64,000 nt of DNA from Rhododendron vialii (lineage: Eukaryota > Streptophyta > Magnoliopsida > Ericales > Ericaceae). The notes under the pieces are model-generated. The model made no database searches and was not told the DNA's origin. It was given only the letters and a program-made list of their open reading frames with translations. Of the stretch, positions 1-9,393 are shown in pieces. The position numbers and the translations under genes are program-made. The stretch covers positions 31,407,001 to 31,471,000 of the forward strand of contig NC_080566.1 in the NCBI RefSeq assembly GCF_030253575.1, written 5' to 3'. Position 1 is the first letter of the stretch. Each line of letters starts with the position of its first letter.

Positions 1-185
1 TCGAGGATCTAGTTGTTGAGGATTGACGGTGGTGGTGGTGGCAGTGATTGAGGAGAGAGGGGGGATGCCGGGATGGGGTTTGGGATGGGTTCCAAACTCA
101 GAAAAGCTATGTGCACAGCAGCTGTGCACAAGCTGCTGTGCATGTAGCACAACTCTTCCAAACTTCCAAATAAGTATTTTATTTT

Positions 186-1139
186 GGGAAAATTTCAAAA
201 AAATCCCTGAACTTTCTGACAATTCGCAAAAAAACACCTAAACTTTCACTATTAACAAAAAAACACCTAAACTTAGCATTCCGTTAACAATTAGACCCCT
301 GCCGTCCAATTCCGTTAGTTTGTAACGGATGGAGCTAACGGAAGGCGTTAACTTTTTTTTTTTTACTTTTTACATTTAAAAATTACTTTTAACTCTTTCT
401 TTTTTTTATCGGTAAATAAATATGCAATAAAGTTCTTTTTTTCTTATTAATTATCGAAAATTACTTTAACCCTATTTTTTATTTTCAAATTTTACCTTTC
501 CCCCCTCTCTCTCTCCCCCTTTTTTTCTTATTAGAATCGACTCCACACCACCAATTAACTCCACAACCAACCACCTAAGCCTTAGCCACAATTTCAGAAA
601 TTCAAAAGTTACAAATAGGGAAAGTAATAAAAAAAAGAAAAGGTTACAAAGAGGAGGTTAAAAAATAGGGAAAGTAATAAAAAAAAGAAAAGGTTACAAA
701 GATGAGGTTAAAAGAACTTTTGAATTTCTGAAATTGTGGCTAAGGCTTAGGCGGTTGGTTGTGGGGTTAATTGGTGGTGTGGAGTCGATTCTAATAAGAA
801 AAAAAGGGGAAAAGAGAGAGGGAGGAAAGGTAAAATTTGAAAATAAAAAATAGGGTTAAAGTAATTTTCGATAATTAATAAGAAAAAAAGAACTTTATTG
901 CATATTTATTTACCAATAAAAAAAGAAAGAGTTAAAAGTAATTTTTGAATGTAAAAAGTAAAAAAAAAAGAAGTTAACGCCTTCCGTTAGCTCCATCCGT
1001 TACAAACTAACGGAATTGGACGGCAGGGGTCTAATTGTTAACGGAATGCTAAGTTTAGGTGTTTTTTTGTTAATAGTGAAAGTTAAGGTGTTTTTTTGCG
1101 AGTTGTCAGAAAGTTCGGGGTTTTTTTTGAAATTTTCCC
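186..1139. mobile_element. Long-hairpin Mutator-like MITE (foldback)
   Basis: Nearly the whole 954-bp element is one inverted repeat. Positions 186-610 read back as the reverse complement of about 710-1139, with only scattered mismatches. The ends are GGGAAAATTTC at left and GAAATTTTCCC at right. A perfect 9-bp direct repeat, TTTTATTTT, flanks it at 177-185 and 1140-1148, the duplication size typical of Mutator-like elements. The loop holds two tandem 50-bp units (611-660 and 661-710). There is no transposase, so it is non-autonomous. Seen: arms and duplication. Inferred: superfamily. Confidence 0.88.
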
Positions 1140-1499
1140 TTTTATTTTGTTTACAAATATGCTACATGTACAACGGTTGTGCAAAACATCAAACACAACC
1201 AATCTCCATCCGTCTATTGTAGTAATAAATGGTCAAGATTCGTTCAAACTTTTCCTTGGAAGAGTTAAACTTTTCATTGGAAGAGTTTTTTTTAAAATCT
1301 AGAACGTTCAAACACATCTGAACGGTCAAAATTAATTACACAACACACAATGATTATGTGAGTATCATTTCCATTTTGTTTAATAGAAATAGAGAAAGTA
1401 GAAAAGAGTCCGCTGCAGAATGAAAGGAAAATACATGTAGGTAAAGTAGAAAAAGGTATTCTGATCAAAAAAAAAAAGAGTAGAAAAAGGTACTTTTTG

Positions 1500-2278
1500 A
1501 CTGGGTATTTCACCTATTCTTGGTGTACATGCTAAGGACTTGGGGGAGGGGAACCGACCAAAGATTGTGGAAATAGATTCTAACACTGCTGTGAAGCTTT
1601 TGAATGCTACCGAAACTTGTGATCAATCCTTTTAGCGGTCTTATATGTGATTGCAGCAATGTTATTAATACCGTTTCGTACCGGCTGGTACATACCATAT
1701 TTAACCAAATCTGGTACTCTACACCTCTAATTTCGTTTCGGCTCAAATACCGGCCGGTACCGGTCGGTACCAGCCGGTACTGGACAGTACCGGACTACTT
1801 TTAAATTTATATTTTTTTTCAAGTACCGAACAATACCGGACGGTACCGGACAAATGCCGGGTTTTTTAAATTTTTTTAATTTTAAAAAAGTGTATATTAT
1901 ACTATAAATTTTTTTTAAGTAGGAAAATAACACTAATAGCGATCAATCCGAAACGGTACCCGGTATTTGACCGGTACCGATACGTACCGTATCAGTAGAA
2001 AAACCGTTACCCTGACCGGTACGGTATTCAGAACATTGGATTGCAGGACACTCATTAACCAATGTCGCATGTGGGATATCCGATTTGTCCACCAGAAAGC
2101 GAATAGATGTGCGGACTTTATGGGGAAGGATGCTTTTAATTTGAATTCTATTTCTGTTAATAGTTCAACCTTATTCTTTCTTGTTGAATTGTTGAACAAG
2201 ATTAGGGATGATTTTGTAGGGGTTAAATACCCGAGAACTATGCCTAAGGTTTGTTTGGAACCTATGAAAAAAAAAAAA
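1500..2278 (+). pseudogene. LINE non-LTR retrotransposon relic, RNase H-like (RVT_3) domain and poly(A) tail
   Basis: Plus-strand frames before and after a nested MITE encode the C-terminal RNase H-like domain of a plant LINE. The first part includes KIVEIDSNTAV (about 1561-1595). The second reads CRTLINQC then WDIRFVHQKANRCAD (about 2043-2130). An A-run at about 2267-2278 fits a retrotransposon poly(A) tail. There is an in-frame stop around 1629, and the reverse transcriptase is missing. It is a 5'-truncated dead copy. Its 5' edge near 1500 is uncertain. Confidence 0.72.
1657..2038. mobile_element. hAT-type MITE rich in GGTACCGG motifs, nested in the LINE relic
   Basis: The element is 382 bp, with ends CAATGTTATTAATACCG at left and CAATGTTCTGAATACCG (reverse complement of the right end). 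An exact 8-bp direct repeat GATTGCAG (1649-1656 and 2039-2046) flanks it, the duplication size of hAT elements. Removing the element and one repeat restores the RNase H reading frame across the site. The interior is packed with short palindromes such as CCGGTACCGG. Related sequence occurs near 41113-41223 and possibly 18360-19110. Confidence 0.85.
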
Positions 2279-2523
2279 GAAGAAAAGAAAAATAAATTTT
2301 CCCTTGATTGATTTGAGAGAAAACAAAAAGAAAAATAACAAAATAAGAAAGAATTTTCCTCCCCACTTTTCTTTCCTTTCGTTTTCTTTCTTTTCTTTTC
2401 TAGAAGTTCCAAACTGGCAGCTTTTAATGAATCCCCTTTCTACCACACACACAAAAAAGAAAGAACTTCAAAAACCCTTATCCCTTCTTTCCTCTATGTG
2501 TAAACAACCGAGAGCCCAGAAAG

Positions 2524-3675
2524 ATGCAAACCCAGATCGCATACTTTTTTCTCTCACCTTTCCCTTCTCTCTCTAAAACCAACGACAAAAACACACCCTT
2601 CCTCTGTTCCTTCTCTTCTGTATCCTCTCTCCCTCACACACACCCCACAAACAAGAACCTTTCCCTCTCCAATTTCCTCATCGAAACCTTGGCAATCTCT
2701 GAACCACAAGCCATTTCCATCTCCAACCGCTTCCCATGGAGAAAATCCATGGATAACCCACAGTCCGTGGTTCACGTTTTCAAACAACTCGGCTTCTCCG
2801 ACTCCCACATTCGATCCTCCATTCAGCTCAGGCCCGAGATCCTCTTCTCCAACGTAGACAAGATTTTGAAGCCCAAACTGCAGTTTTTTCAGGACCTGGG
2901 TTTCACTGGTCCTGATCTGGGTAACTTCATTTCAACCCATCCTCGTGTTTTGTTTTACAGTTTGGAGAGAAATTTGATACCCTGCGTTGATATAGTCAAG
3001 AAAACACTCGGAAATGATAAAAACAATCAGGATTTGATCCGGGTTTTCCAGTGTACCTATTCGGACCCCTCTGTATCGAGATTGAAATGCAACATTGCCT
3101 TCTTGGAGAGCTGCGGCATTGTTGGGCCCCACCTCTCGATGCTGTTGAAGAGGGCACCTTGGCTTTTCTTCATTTCAGTGACGGCTCTTAGAGACCAAGT
3201 TTCGCGAGTTTTAGATATGGGTTTTTCTGTTGATTCGAGGATGTTTGTTCCTGCTGTGCTCACGGTGGGTGGCATGACTCGTGAGTCTTTTAGTAGGAAG
3301 ATTGAATTGTTGAGGAGTTTTGGGTTCTCAATGGATGAATGTATGGATATGTTTAGGAGGGCTCCGACTTTTCTTAGGCCTTCCGTAGATAAGTTGAAGT
3401 TTAAGATTGATTTCTTCTTGAATGATTTGGAGTTGGACAGGTGTGCGTTAGTTAGTTGGCCTAATTGTTTGACGTACAGCATCGAGAACAGAGTAATCCC
3501 TCGTTATAGAGTTTTACGGGTTATCATGTCCAAGGGGCTGTTACAGAAAGAACCTAGTTTAAATTATGTATTGACTTCGTCGGAAGAGAAGTTTCTGGGA
3601 AAATTAATATCAAGGTTTCCGGATGATGCGGAGGAAATTTTGGAGATTTACAATGGCGACCTTTTGGATTCTTGA
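2524..3675 (+). CDS. mTERF: mTERF family protein, organelle-targeted (copy 1, class A)
   Basis: This is an intronless 383-codon gene. The N-terminal 50 residues are rich in Ser, Thr, Phe and Lys with few acidic residues, consistent with an organelle transit peptide; mitochondrion versus plastid cannot be decided. Residues from about 75 to 370 hold tandem mTERF helical motifs, for example LKPKLQFFQDLGFTGPDL, LKRAPWLFF, MDECMDMFRRAPTFL and RVIPRYRVLRVIMSKGLL. Family members bind organelle nucleic acid as an alpha-solenoid and act in transcription termination, splicing or RNA stability. The ATG was chosen because copies at 45213 and 53769 start with the same MQT context. It has close paralogues at 9394 and 53769. 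The downstream flank (3676-4350) resembles those at 11640 and 46384. Family: high confidence. Precise role: unknown. Confidence 0.93.
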   Translation: MQTQIAYFFLSPFPSLSKTNDKNTPFLCSFSSVSSLPHTHPTNKNLSLSNFLIETLAISEPQAISISNRFPWRKSMDNPQSVVHVFKQLGFSDSHIRSSIQLRPEILFSNVDKILKPKLQFFQDLGFTGPDLGNFISTHPRVLFYSLERNLIPCVDIVKKTLGNDKNNQDLIRVFQCTYSDPSVSRLKCNIAFLESCGIVGPHLSMLLKRAPWLFFISVTALRDQVSRVLDMGFSVDSRMFVPAVLTVGGMTRESFSRKIELLRSFGFSMDECMDMFRRAPTFLRPSVDKLKFKIDFFLNDLELDRCALVSWPNCLTYSIENRVIPRYRVLRVIMSKGLLQKEPSLNYVLTSSEEKFLGKLISRFPDDAEEILEIYNGDLLDS

Positions 3676-4814
3676 CTCTTCAATGGAATAAAAATTGGGA
3701 GCCCTTCGTTCATTGCTGTTTTTGGCTGTTTGTGGCAAGAAACCTCCCTATGGAAGAGCCATGGAAGCTATGGAACCAAAAGAGGAATTAGACTTGTTTT
3801 ATCCCATGCTCGGAAAGGCTTTCTTGAATTTGGGTGGTAAAAGTTTGTTTAGAAGTGAAAACTTCTTGCACTATGGTATTACGTGTTGTAGCGGGGTTTG
3901 CTGTAACCTGATAACGTGGTTTAAGAACTCTAAGTCTCTAAGCTTCTAGGATGGACTATGTTGAACCATTTGGGAAGGAGAGACCTATGAAGGATGACTG
4001 CTTCATATAGTTTCTGAAGAAGATATCTATTACAGATGCAGAAAGTCTACAACAATAAATGTTTGTTTAATTCAGGTAAAAATTTGAAGTGATCACAAGA
4101 ACTTGTTACCTGTCCTCACATGTCTTTTTTCTGAAATGCACATGGATTATGTTGACTTTGATCACTGGGCAAGAAACTTGTGTGATTCGTGTTATTTTTT
4201 TTTTTTGTTTTCAGTGTTAACTTGTATTGATACCTGATTCTTTTGGTGTCCTTGAAAATTGATCAACATTTTACTTGTGGTGGCTATAGGTCCCCTTCTC
4301 CGTGTGATAGTACGGAATGAACTGTAACAAGGAGAATTTTGATTTTTGATTTCACCTTTTGATTCTGTGTATTATATTTCAATTTTGATGCTTAAAGCTT
4401 TTGCTAAACTTTTATGGGGGATTGCGAGTTAAGGTTTATTTTTTGAAGGCTCATTAACCATTCTAAAACTCAGCTGTCTGTTGGAGCTCTTTATATACGA
4501 TGTTTGTCTTATCAGTACCTTTTACTTGCAGTTTCTTTGTCACTATTATGAATTCTTGACTAGCGGTATGTTTAGTACCTTAATCTTAACACATTTTCAT
4601 CTCTTGCCACATGTTTATTTCGAGGATCTCCTTATAGTATCCATAGTCAACTGTTTGCCCTTGAAGTAATTGAGAATGATTAGTACTTATTCTTGGTACC
4701 AAACTGGCAAACTGCCAAAGAGGAGGAATCTCTGTGTGATTCATTAAATAGTGGATTGGGCAGAAGTTCATTTTGGCACACTTGGGTAGTGAGCTTGCAC
4801 ACACATACTTCTTT

Positions 4815-5120
4815 TCCTTAGAGAGTCCACGATGCTGCGTAAGTATTTGGAATTAATTGCACAGGTAGGTGCTTATTTGAATATCCTTCAGTTAGGCAGA
4901 GGAATCCACTCGAGAACCTTGCTCCTGTGCTTCCATGTTAGAACCGCCTGGGAACCTCGTTCTCATCGACAAAGGAGTGGGTTTTCAAGTAGGACAGAAC
5001 CTCTCACGTGTATGATTCCTGAAAAAAAATAGTATGAGCTCCAAAGCAAGACAAGATATGAAGTAATTATACTAGGAAAACATTTACTTCTTATTGACAT
5101 GATACTGGAAAAGCATTTAC
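4815..5120. repeat. Dispersed direct repeat, copy 1
   Basis: This segment, beginning around GAGAGTCCACGATGCTGCGT, is clearly similar to 6586-6885 in the same orientation, with many substitutions and small indels. The two copies flank the decayed subtilase at 5945-6570. No coding potential or transposon ends were recognised. Confidence 0.65.
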
Positions 5121-5944
5121 ACAAATTTGCTCAAGTGCTTCGAACAAACATAAAACGTGGAAAAAAATAACATTTGCATTTGACTCCAATTCTTAGTTGC
5201 ATGGATCACCTAAACAAGGAGCTTCTGTGATATTAGTTAAATGGGTGGGTTTTACCGAGCTTAGGCTTTATGTAAGACTAGATTAATTAATTAATTTTCT
5301 TACTTAGTATTTCCAAACACTTTGAATGCGCTCCCAAACAAGGAGCTTTTATGACCCTATGCTCCCCCGCTGCCTCATGCAACAAAGGATAGGTGCATGA
5401 AAGAAGGAAATTAAAAAATTTTGGGAAGAATTTGTTCTAATAGCGCCCTATCTTGCATCCTTTACAAGGATGAAGTAAAAGTTTGGAGCAAAAAGAAAAA
5501 CATATGGAGAAATACATAAAATAGGAGGGGCATATATTTTTTTGGTGCTTAGGAAGAAAACAATTTGGTTTCACAAATCCTTCATAACTTTTCTCCCCTT
5601 TTCATACATCTAAGATCCGAAGGGAACATAGAAGCGTAGAACTCTGATTTGCTAACAGCCAATGCCTTCCAAAGAGGCTAAAGATATCGAATTTTGTCTT
5701 CTTAATACGATTTGAAGTTTAAATGCATCTTCATGTGGAGAATCTGATATATCATTCGAGGTAGCTGAATTTGTTTTGACTCTAAATCTTATATTTAGTA
5801 CTTTAAACTGCTGCTATGTTTGCAAAACATGATACATACCAACTTGGTTCATAACAGCAGCTACATGTCTAACTAAAACCCTAGGGTTTTTTTTCTGCCG
5901 CATTACTGCATATGGGCTTCTAACGTTATGCCTGTCACTCTCCT
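5121..5944. other. Intergenic, no gene seen
   Basis: AT-rich sequence between a dispersed repeat and the subtilase relic. No open frame with recognisable protein similarity, no transposon termini and no RNA gene were seen. Confidence 0.5.
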
Positions 5945-6570
5945 ACAAAATGGAACCAAATACCATTTGTTTCAAAACACCAACAGAATAGTTGGTCTTA
6001 AAACCAACAATGTAACTTTGCTTCTCATCGAGCTTTTTGAAGATCAAAACTCCGTGGTTCAATGCCCACAGTAAGCTTTTCAGCTTCAAAATTGACAAAT
6101 GTAACCGTGTAAATCTCTTGCTGAAGCTCACCAACTTTAGTCACTGTTCTTTCATCTCTTGAGTGGTATTATTACCTTTGAACACCACAGGAAATGAGGT
6201 AGTTGAGATCTCTAGGAGCACCAGGCCTGTGCAAGCGTTTGGTGCATCTACAAAAGCTTGCATTTGCTTTTCTGTGTAATTGAGACTGCACAAAAACTTG
6301 GTCTAATCAGATGTATCTGCATCATGGATTAGAAGCCATTGGCCAATTAGTATGGCCAGCCCCAACGCTCAGTGGAGTTGCTTCTCCCATGTCCTCATAT
6401 CTAGCTAATGGGGCATCCTCATTGTCAGTTGTTGTAGCAGTAGCCATGAGCGCTGATCGGATTGCTGAAGGGGACCAATCAAGGTGAGCAGAATGAAGCA
6501 GTAGCGACACCGGCAATATGGGGACACGCCATTGATGTTCCAGAAACTATGTTGTATTTCACTCTTCTTC
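5945..6570 (-). pseudogene. Subtilisin-like serine protease (S8A, plant subtilase) fragment, decayed
   Basis: Read on the minus strand in shifting frames, this is the C-terminal part of a plant subtilase. GTSMACPHIAGVA (about 6535-6495) contains the catalytic-serine motif. It is followed by SAHLDWSPSAIRSALMATA and then LNYTEKQMQAF (about 6285-6240). Last comes part of the fibronectin-III-like tail ending KLDEKQSYIVGFKTNYSVG (about 6040-5975). The order matches the family. At least three frame breaks and several stops, and the absence of the signal peptide, prodomain, Asp and His parts, show it is dead. Subtilases are secreted or apoplastic proteases. This is a fragment only. Confidence 0.8.
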
Positions 6571-6585
6571 TGCGTAATTGTTTTC

Positions 6586-6885
6586 CTTGGAGAGTCCACA
6601 ATGCTGCGTGTTAGGAATTGATTGCACAGGTAGGTGGTTAATTAGTTGCAATATCCTCTAGTCGGGCTAAGGAATCCCCACCAGAACCTGTGCTCCTGCG
6701 CTACCAAGTAAGAACCGCCTAGGAACCTCGCTGCTCTCATCTAGAAAGCAAGCACTCTCAAGTAAGATAGAACCTCTCAAACATATATGAATCCTAAAAG
6801 AAACAAGAGAAGAGAACAAGATATGAAGTAACGATACAAGGAAAACATTTAGTTCAGATAAGATGCTCAAATTTGCTCTAGTGTT
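6586..6885. repeat. Dispersed direct repeat, copy 2
   Basis: Second copy of the 4815-5120 repeat, lying just beyond the subtilase relic and carrying the same GAGAGTCCAC and AGAACCGCCT blocks. The intervening 1.5 kb holds the subtilase fragment. This fits duplication of the flank or insertion between copies. Confidence 0.65.
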
Positions 6886-6911
6886 TAGAATAGGCATATA
6901 ATATTTACTAC

Positions 6912-7060
6912 AGGTGGTAAACGGGTGAGTCTGGGCAGGTTTAGGTGGGTTGAAACGGATCGTGGGTCAAATATGGGTAAAAAAGTAAACGGGTTGAAAT
7001 GGGTCGGATCGAATATGGGTCAAGCCAAACCCAAATCCGCCCGACCTAACTCGTTTTCCT
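6912..7060. repeat. GGGTC/GGGTT-rich repeat, possible hAT-type terminal fragment
   Basis: Repeated GGGT motifs (AAACGGGTG, GGGTTGAAACGG, GGGTCGGATCG) followed by their complement-like block CCAAACCCAAATCCGCCCGACC. Such GGGT-rich hairpin segments are common in plant non-autonomous transposons. No end or target duplication could be placed, so the assignment is weak. Confidence 0.3.
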
Positions 7061-7436
7061 CCTTTCCTCCTAAATAAGGGGATTTAGAAAAGTAAAATTT
7101 TATGATTGAAACTCAAAATTTTTTTTGAATATAAATGAAGCAATTAGAGGCTAAAAAAGCTTTAAAAAATCAGGTTTTTACTTTCTTTTTTTCCCCATTT
7201 CCAAATAGTAACGTAACTTCGACGAGGAGTCAGAGGCCGTATCAGAGAATTGTCTGGAAGGCGATGATTGCTTTGATTGTACAGTTTCGGTCTTCGTTGC
7301 GTTCTCTGAAGCCACTATTTAGGTTTGGATTAAAAAGTCAAGTGATTTTTTTTTTTTGTTTCTATTCAATTTTTTTTTGTAGTTGTTTGTTTTGCGACAA
7401 ACTTTTTATCCCTATTAGTTCGTCTCGATGAGAGAC

Positions 7437-7858
7437 GTTATCTGGGGAATAAGCATCGGCTAACTCTGTGCCAGCAGTTGTGGTAAGACAGAGGATGCAA
7501 GCGTTATCCGGAATGATTGGGCGTAAAGCGTCTGTAGGTGGCTTTTTAAGTCCGCCGTCAAATCCCAGGGCTCAACCCTGGACAGGCGGTGGAAACTATC
7601 AAGCTGGAGTATGGTAGGGGCAGAGGGACTTTCCGGTGGAGCGGTGAAATGCGTAGAGATCGGAAAGAACACCAACGGCGAAAGCACTCTGCTGGGCCGA
7701 CACTGACACTGAGAGACGAAAGCTAAGGGAGTGAGCGGGATTAGAGACCCCAATAGTCCTAGCCATAAACGATAGATACTAGGTGCTGTGCGTATCCACC
7801 TATGCAGTGCTGTAGCTAACGAGTTAAGTATCCCACCTTGGGAGTACGTTCGCAAGAA

Positions 7859-7920
<62 letters not shown>

Positions 7921-7965
7921 CAAAGCGAAGAACCTTACCAAGGCTTGACATGTCGCGAACCGATC
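7437..7965 (+). pseudogene. rrn16: Nuclear copy of chloroplast 16S rRNA (NUPT), partial
   Basis: About 530 bp match the middle of plastid 16S rRNA, from the GGGGAATAAGCATCGGC block through the 530-loop region, the AATTGACGGGGGCCCGCAC block near 7873-7891 and CTTACCA-GGCTTGACATG. It begins and ends abruptly, so only about a third of the gene is present. Many differences from the conserved rRNA are C-to-T or G-to-A. The universally conserved CAGCAGCCGCGG block appears as CAGCAGTTGTGG, as expected for deamination of methylated cytosines after transfer to the nucleus. Not a functional rRNA gene. Open frames on the opposite strand here are artefacts. Confidence 0.95.
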
Positions 7966-8066
7966 GAAAAAGTAATATTTTTTTTTTACTTTTACCTTAA
8001 TATTATGTAAATTATTGTAAAGTACGTTTATGCCCAAGCGAAAATCGTAGAATTCGATTTCCAAAC

Positions 8067-8187
8067 GGGCCCGGTTAAATACAACTGCGAATTTACTACA
8101 TGTAGCCAATTCATAAAAGGGAATTTGGAATTCCCTTTTATGAATTGGCTACATGTAGTAAATTCGCAGTTGTATTTAACAGCACCC
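8067..8187. mobile_element. Palindromic hAT-type MITE, copy 1
   Basis: A 121-bp almost perfect palindrome, arms meeting at about 8126. The left end is GGGCCCGGTTAAATACAACT; the right end read backwards is GGGTGCTGTTAAATACAACT. An exact 8-bp target duplication TTCCAAAC lies at 8059-8066 and 8188-8195. A second copy is at 50220-50341. It lies about 100 bp beyond the end of the plastid rRNA insertion. Confidence 0.92.
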
Positions 8188-8429
8188 TTCCAAACTGCTG
8201 CCGAAAAAGTTAAACAACAGTTATACCAGAATAGAAGCCACACAACTGCTGCCAACAATTCTTTGGCCTAGTTTATTTTTTCGGCCATTCGGCAATCCTA
8301 ATCTACTCTATCTTTGAGGATCGGGGGAGGGGGATAGGTGTACGGAATCGAAAGTGTTTACGGAATCGAACCCTGCCCATGCGCATGAGAGTATAAAGGA
8401 GGCACCAACTGCTTTTGTCCGTATTTAAT

Positions 8430-8697
8430 TTTTTTTTCACATTTGTACTTTTTTCATTGAATTTCTAAAGATTATTGCTTCGTCATGAGGAGAGGAATCT
8501 AAAAAGTAAAAAAATTACGATCGAAATCTAATTTTTTAGAATAAGAATGGAAAAATTGGCTTTATTGGTTTATTTTTGTCTTTATTAAAAAAATTAAATT
8601 TCGATCATAATTTTTTTACTTTTTAAATTTCTCTCGTCATGAAGAAGCAATAATCCTCAAAAATTGACGAAAAACTAACAAATGTAAAAAATAAAAA
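8430..8697. repeat. Foldback inverted repeat
   Basis: The left arm (about 8430-8530, containing CACATTTGTAC and ATTATTGCTTCGTCATGA) is repeated as its imperfect reverse complement at about 8590-8697. The arms are AT-rich and the pair resembles a decayed MITE. No target duplication was found. Confidence 0.55.
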
Positions 8698-9048
8698 ATG
8701 AATAAAAACAAAAAAAATAAACCATTTAACTTATTTTTTCAAACAACCCCTACTTAATATCCCCTTGAGAAAAGAAGAGAGAAAAATTAATTTACATCAG
8801 AATGTAGAGAGCCTCAAAGGCTGGGCTATGCACCACACAATTTGTACCACCATTTTCATAAGTGGACAAATTTGAGCGAATTTAAAAATATGAATTAAAA
8901 TTGTCACATTTATTAATTATTATTATTATTTTTTGATCCGCACATGAGAGGAAATTTCAAAACTCAATTTTTTATGTCAGATCGACAAATCTTGACAACT
9001 GAGCGAGACAGCCAAAGGAGAGGCCATTGCAACTTCGGAAAGCCTCAA

Positions 9049-9335
9049 GAGCATCTCCGATCTAACACCTTCAAAATCTCTATTTAAAAAGATCAAATTA
9101 ATCTATTTTATTTAAAAAGTAGATTTAGAAGATTATAATATTTATCTCAATTTCAATCCAACAGTTTATTTCTCAACTCTAACATATATTTAGAAGAGAT
9201 CTTCTATTTTTTTCTTCATCCTTTATATTTAGAGGATCAAAGTTCATCCTCCCAAATGAAGGAGAGTTTTAGAGGATAGGTTAGAGAATGTTTTTCCTCC
9301 AAAATGAAGAAATGGAGTATTGATTGGAGATGCTC
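9049..9335. mobile_element. PIF/Harbinger-like MITE ending 58 bp before an mTERF ATG
   Basis: Terminal inverted repeats GAGCATCTCCGATC at left and GGAGATGCTC at right bound a 287-bp AT-rich element. The flanking trinucleotides are CAA (9046-9048) and TAA (9336-9338), an imperfect 3-bp duplication. The ends resemble those of the elements at 16899 and 28090. The right end is only 58 bp upstream of the mTERF copy 2 start codon. Confidence 0.7.
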
Positions 9336-9393
9336 TAAACCCTAACTGTTCTTTCTCCTCTCTGGTCTCTCTCTATCTCTCTCTCTCTCCAAG

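Noticed and set aside
611-710. CRISPR-like or satellite array
   Set aside because: Only two adjacent 50-bp units without spacers, forming the loop of a hairpin transposon.
1933-2412. 159-codon minus-strand frame
   Set aside because: It runs antisense through a MITE, a LINE relic and a poly(A)-rich tract, and is low-complexity (Lys/Phe-rich).
3057-3482. 141-codon minus-strand frame inside mTERF copy 1
   Set aside because: Shadow of the mTERF coding strand; similar shadows occur in the paralogues and have no independent similarity.
7460-7855. 131-codon minus-strand open frame
   Set aside because: It is antisense to the plastid 16S rRNA fragment and reflects rRNA composition, not a protein gene.
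7437-7965. Functional rRNA gene
   Set aside because: Only about one third of 16S is present, with changes at universally conserved positions and abrupt ends in nuclear sequence.
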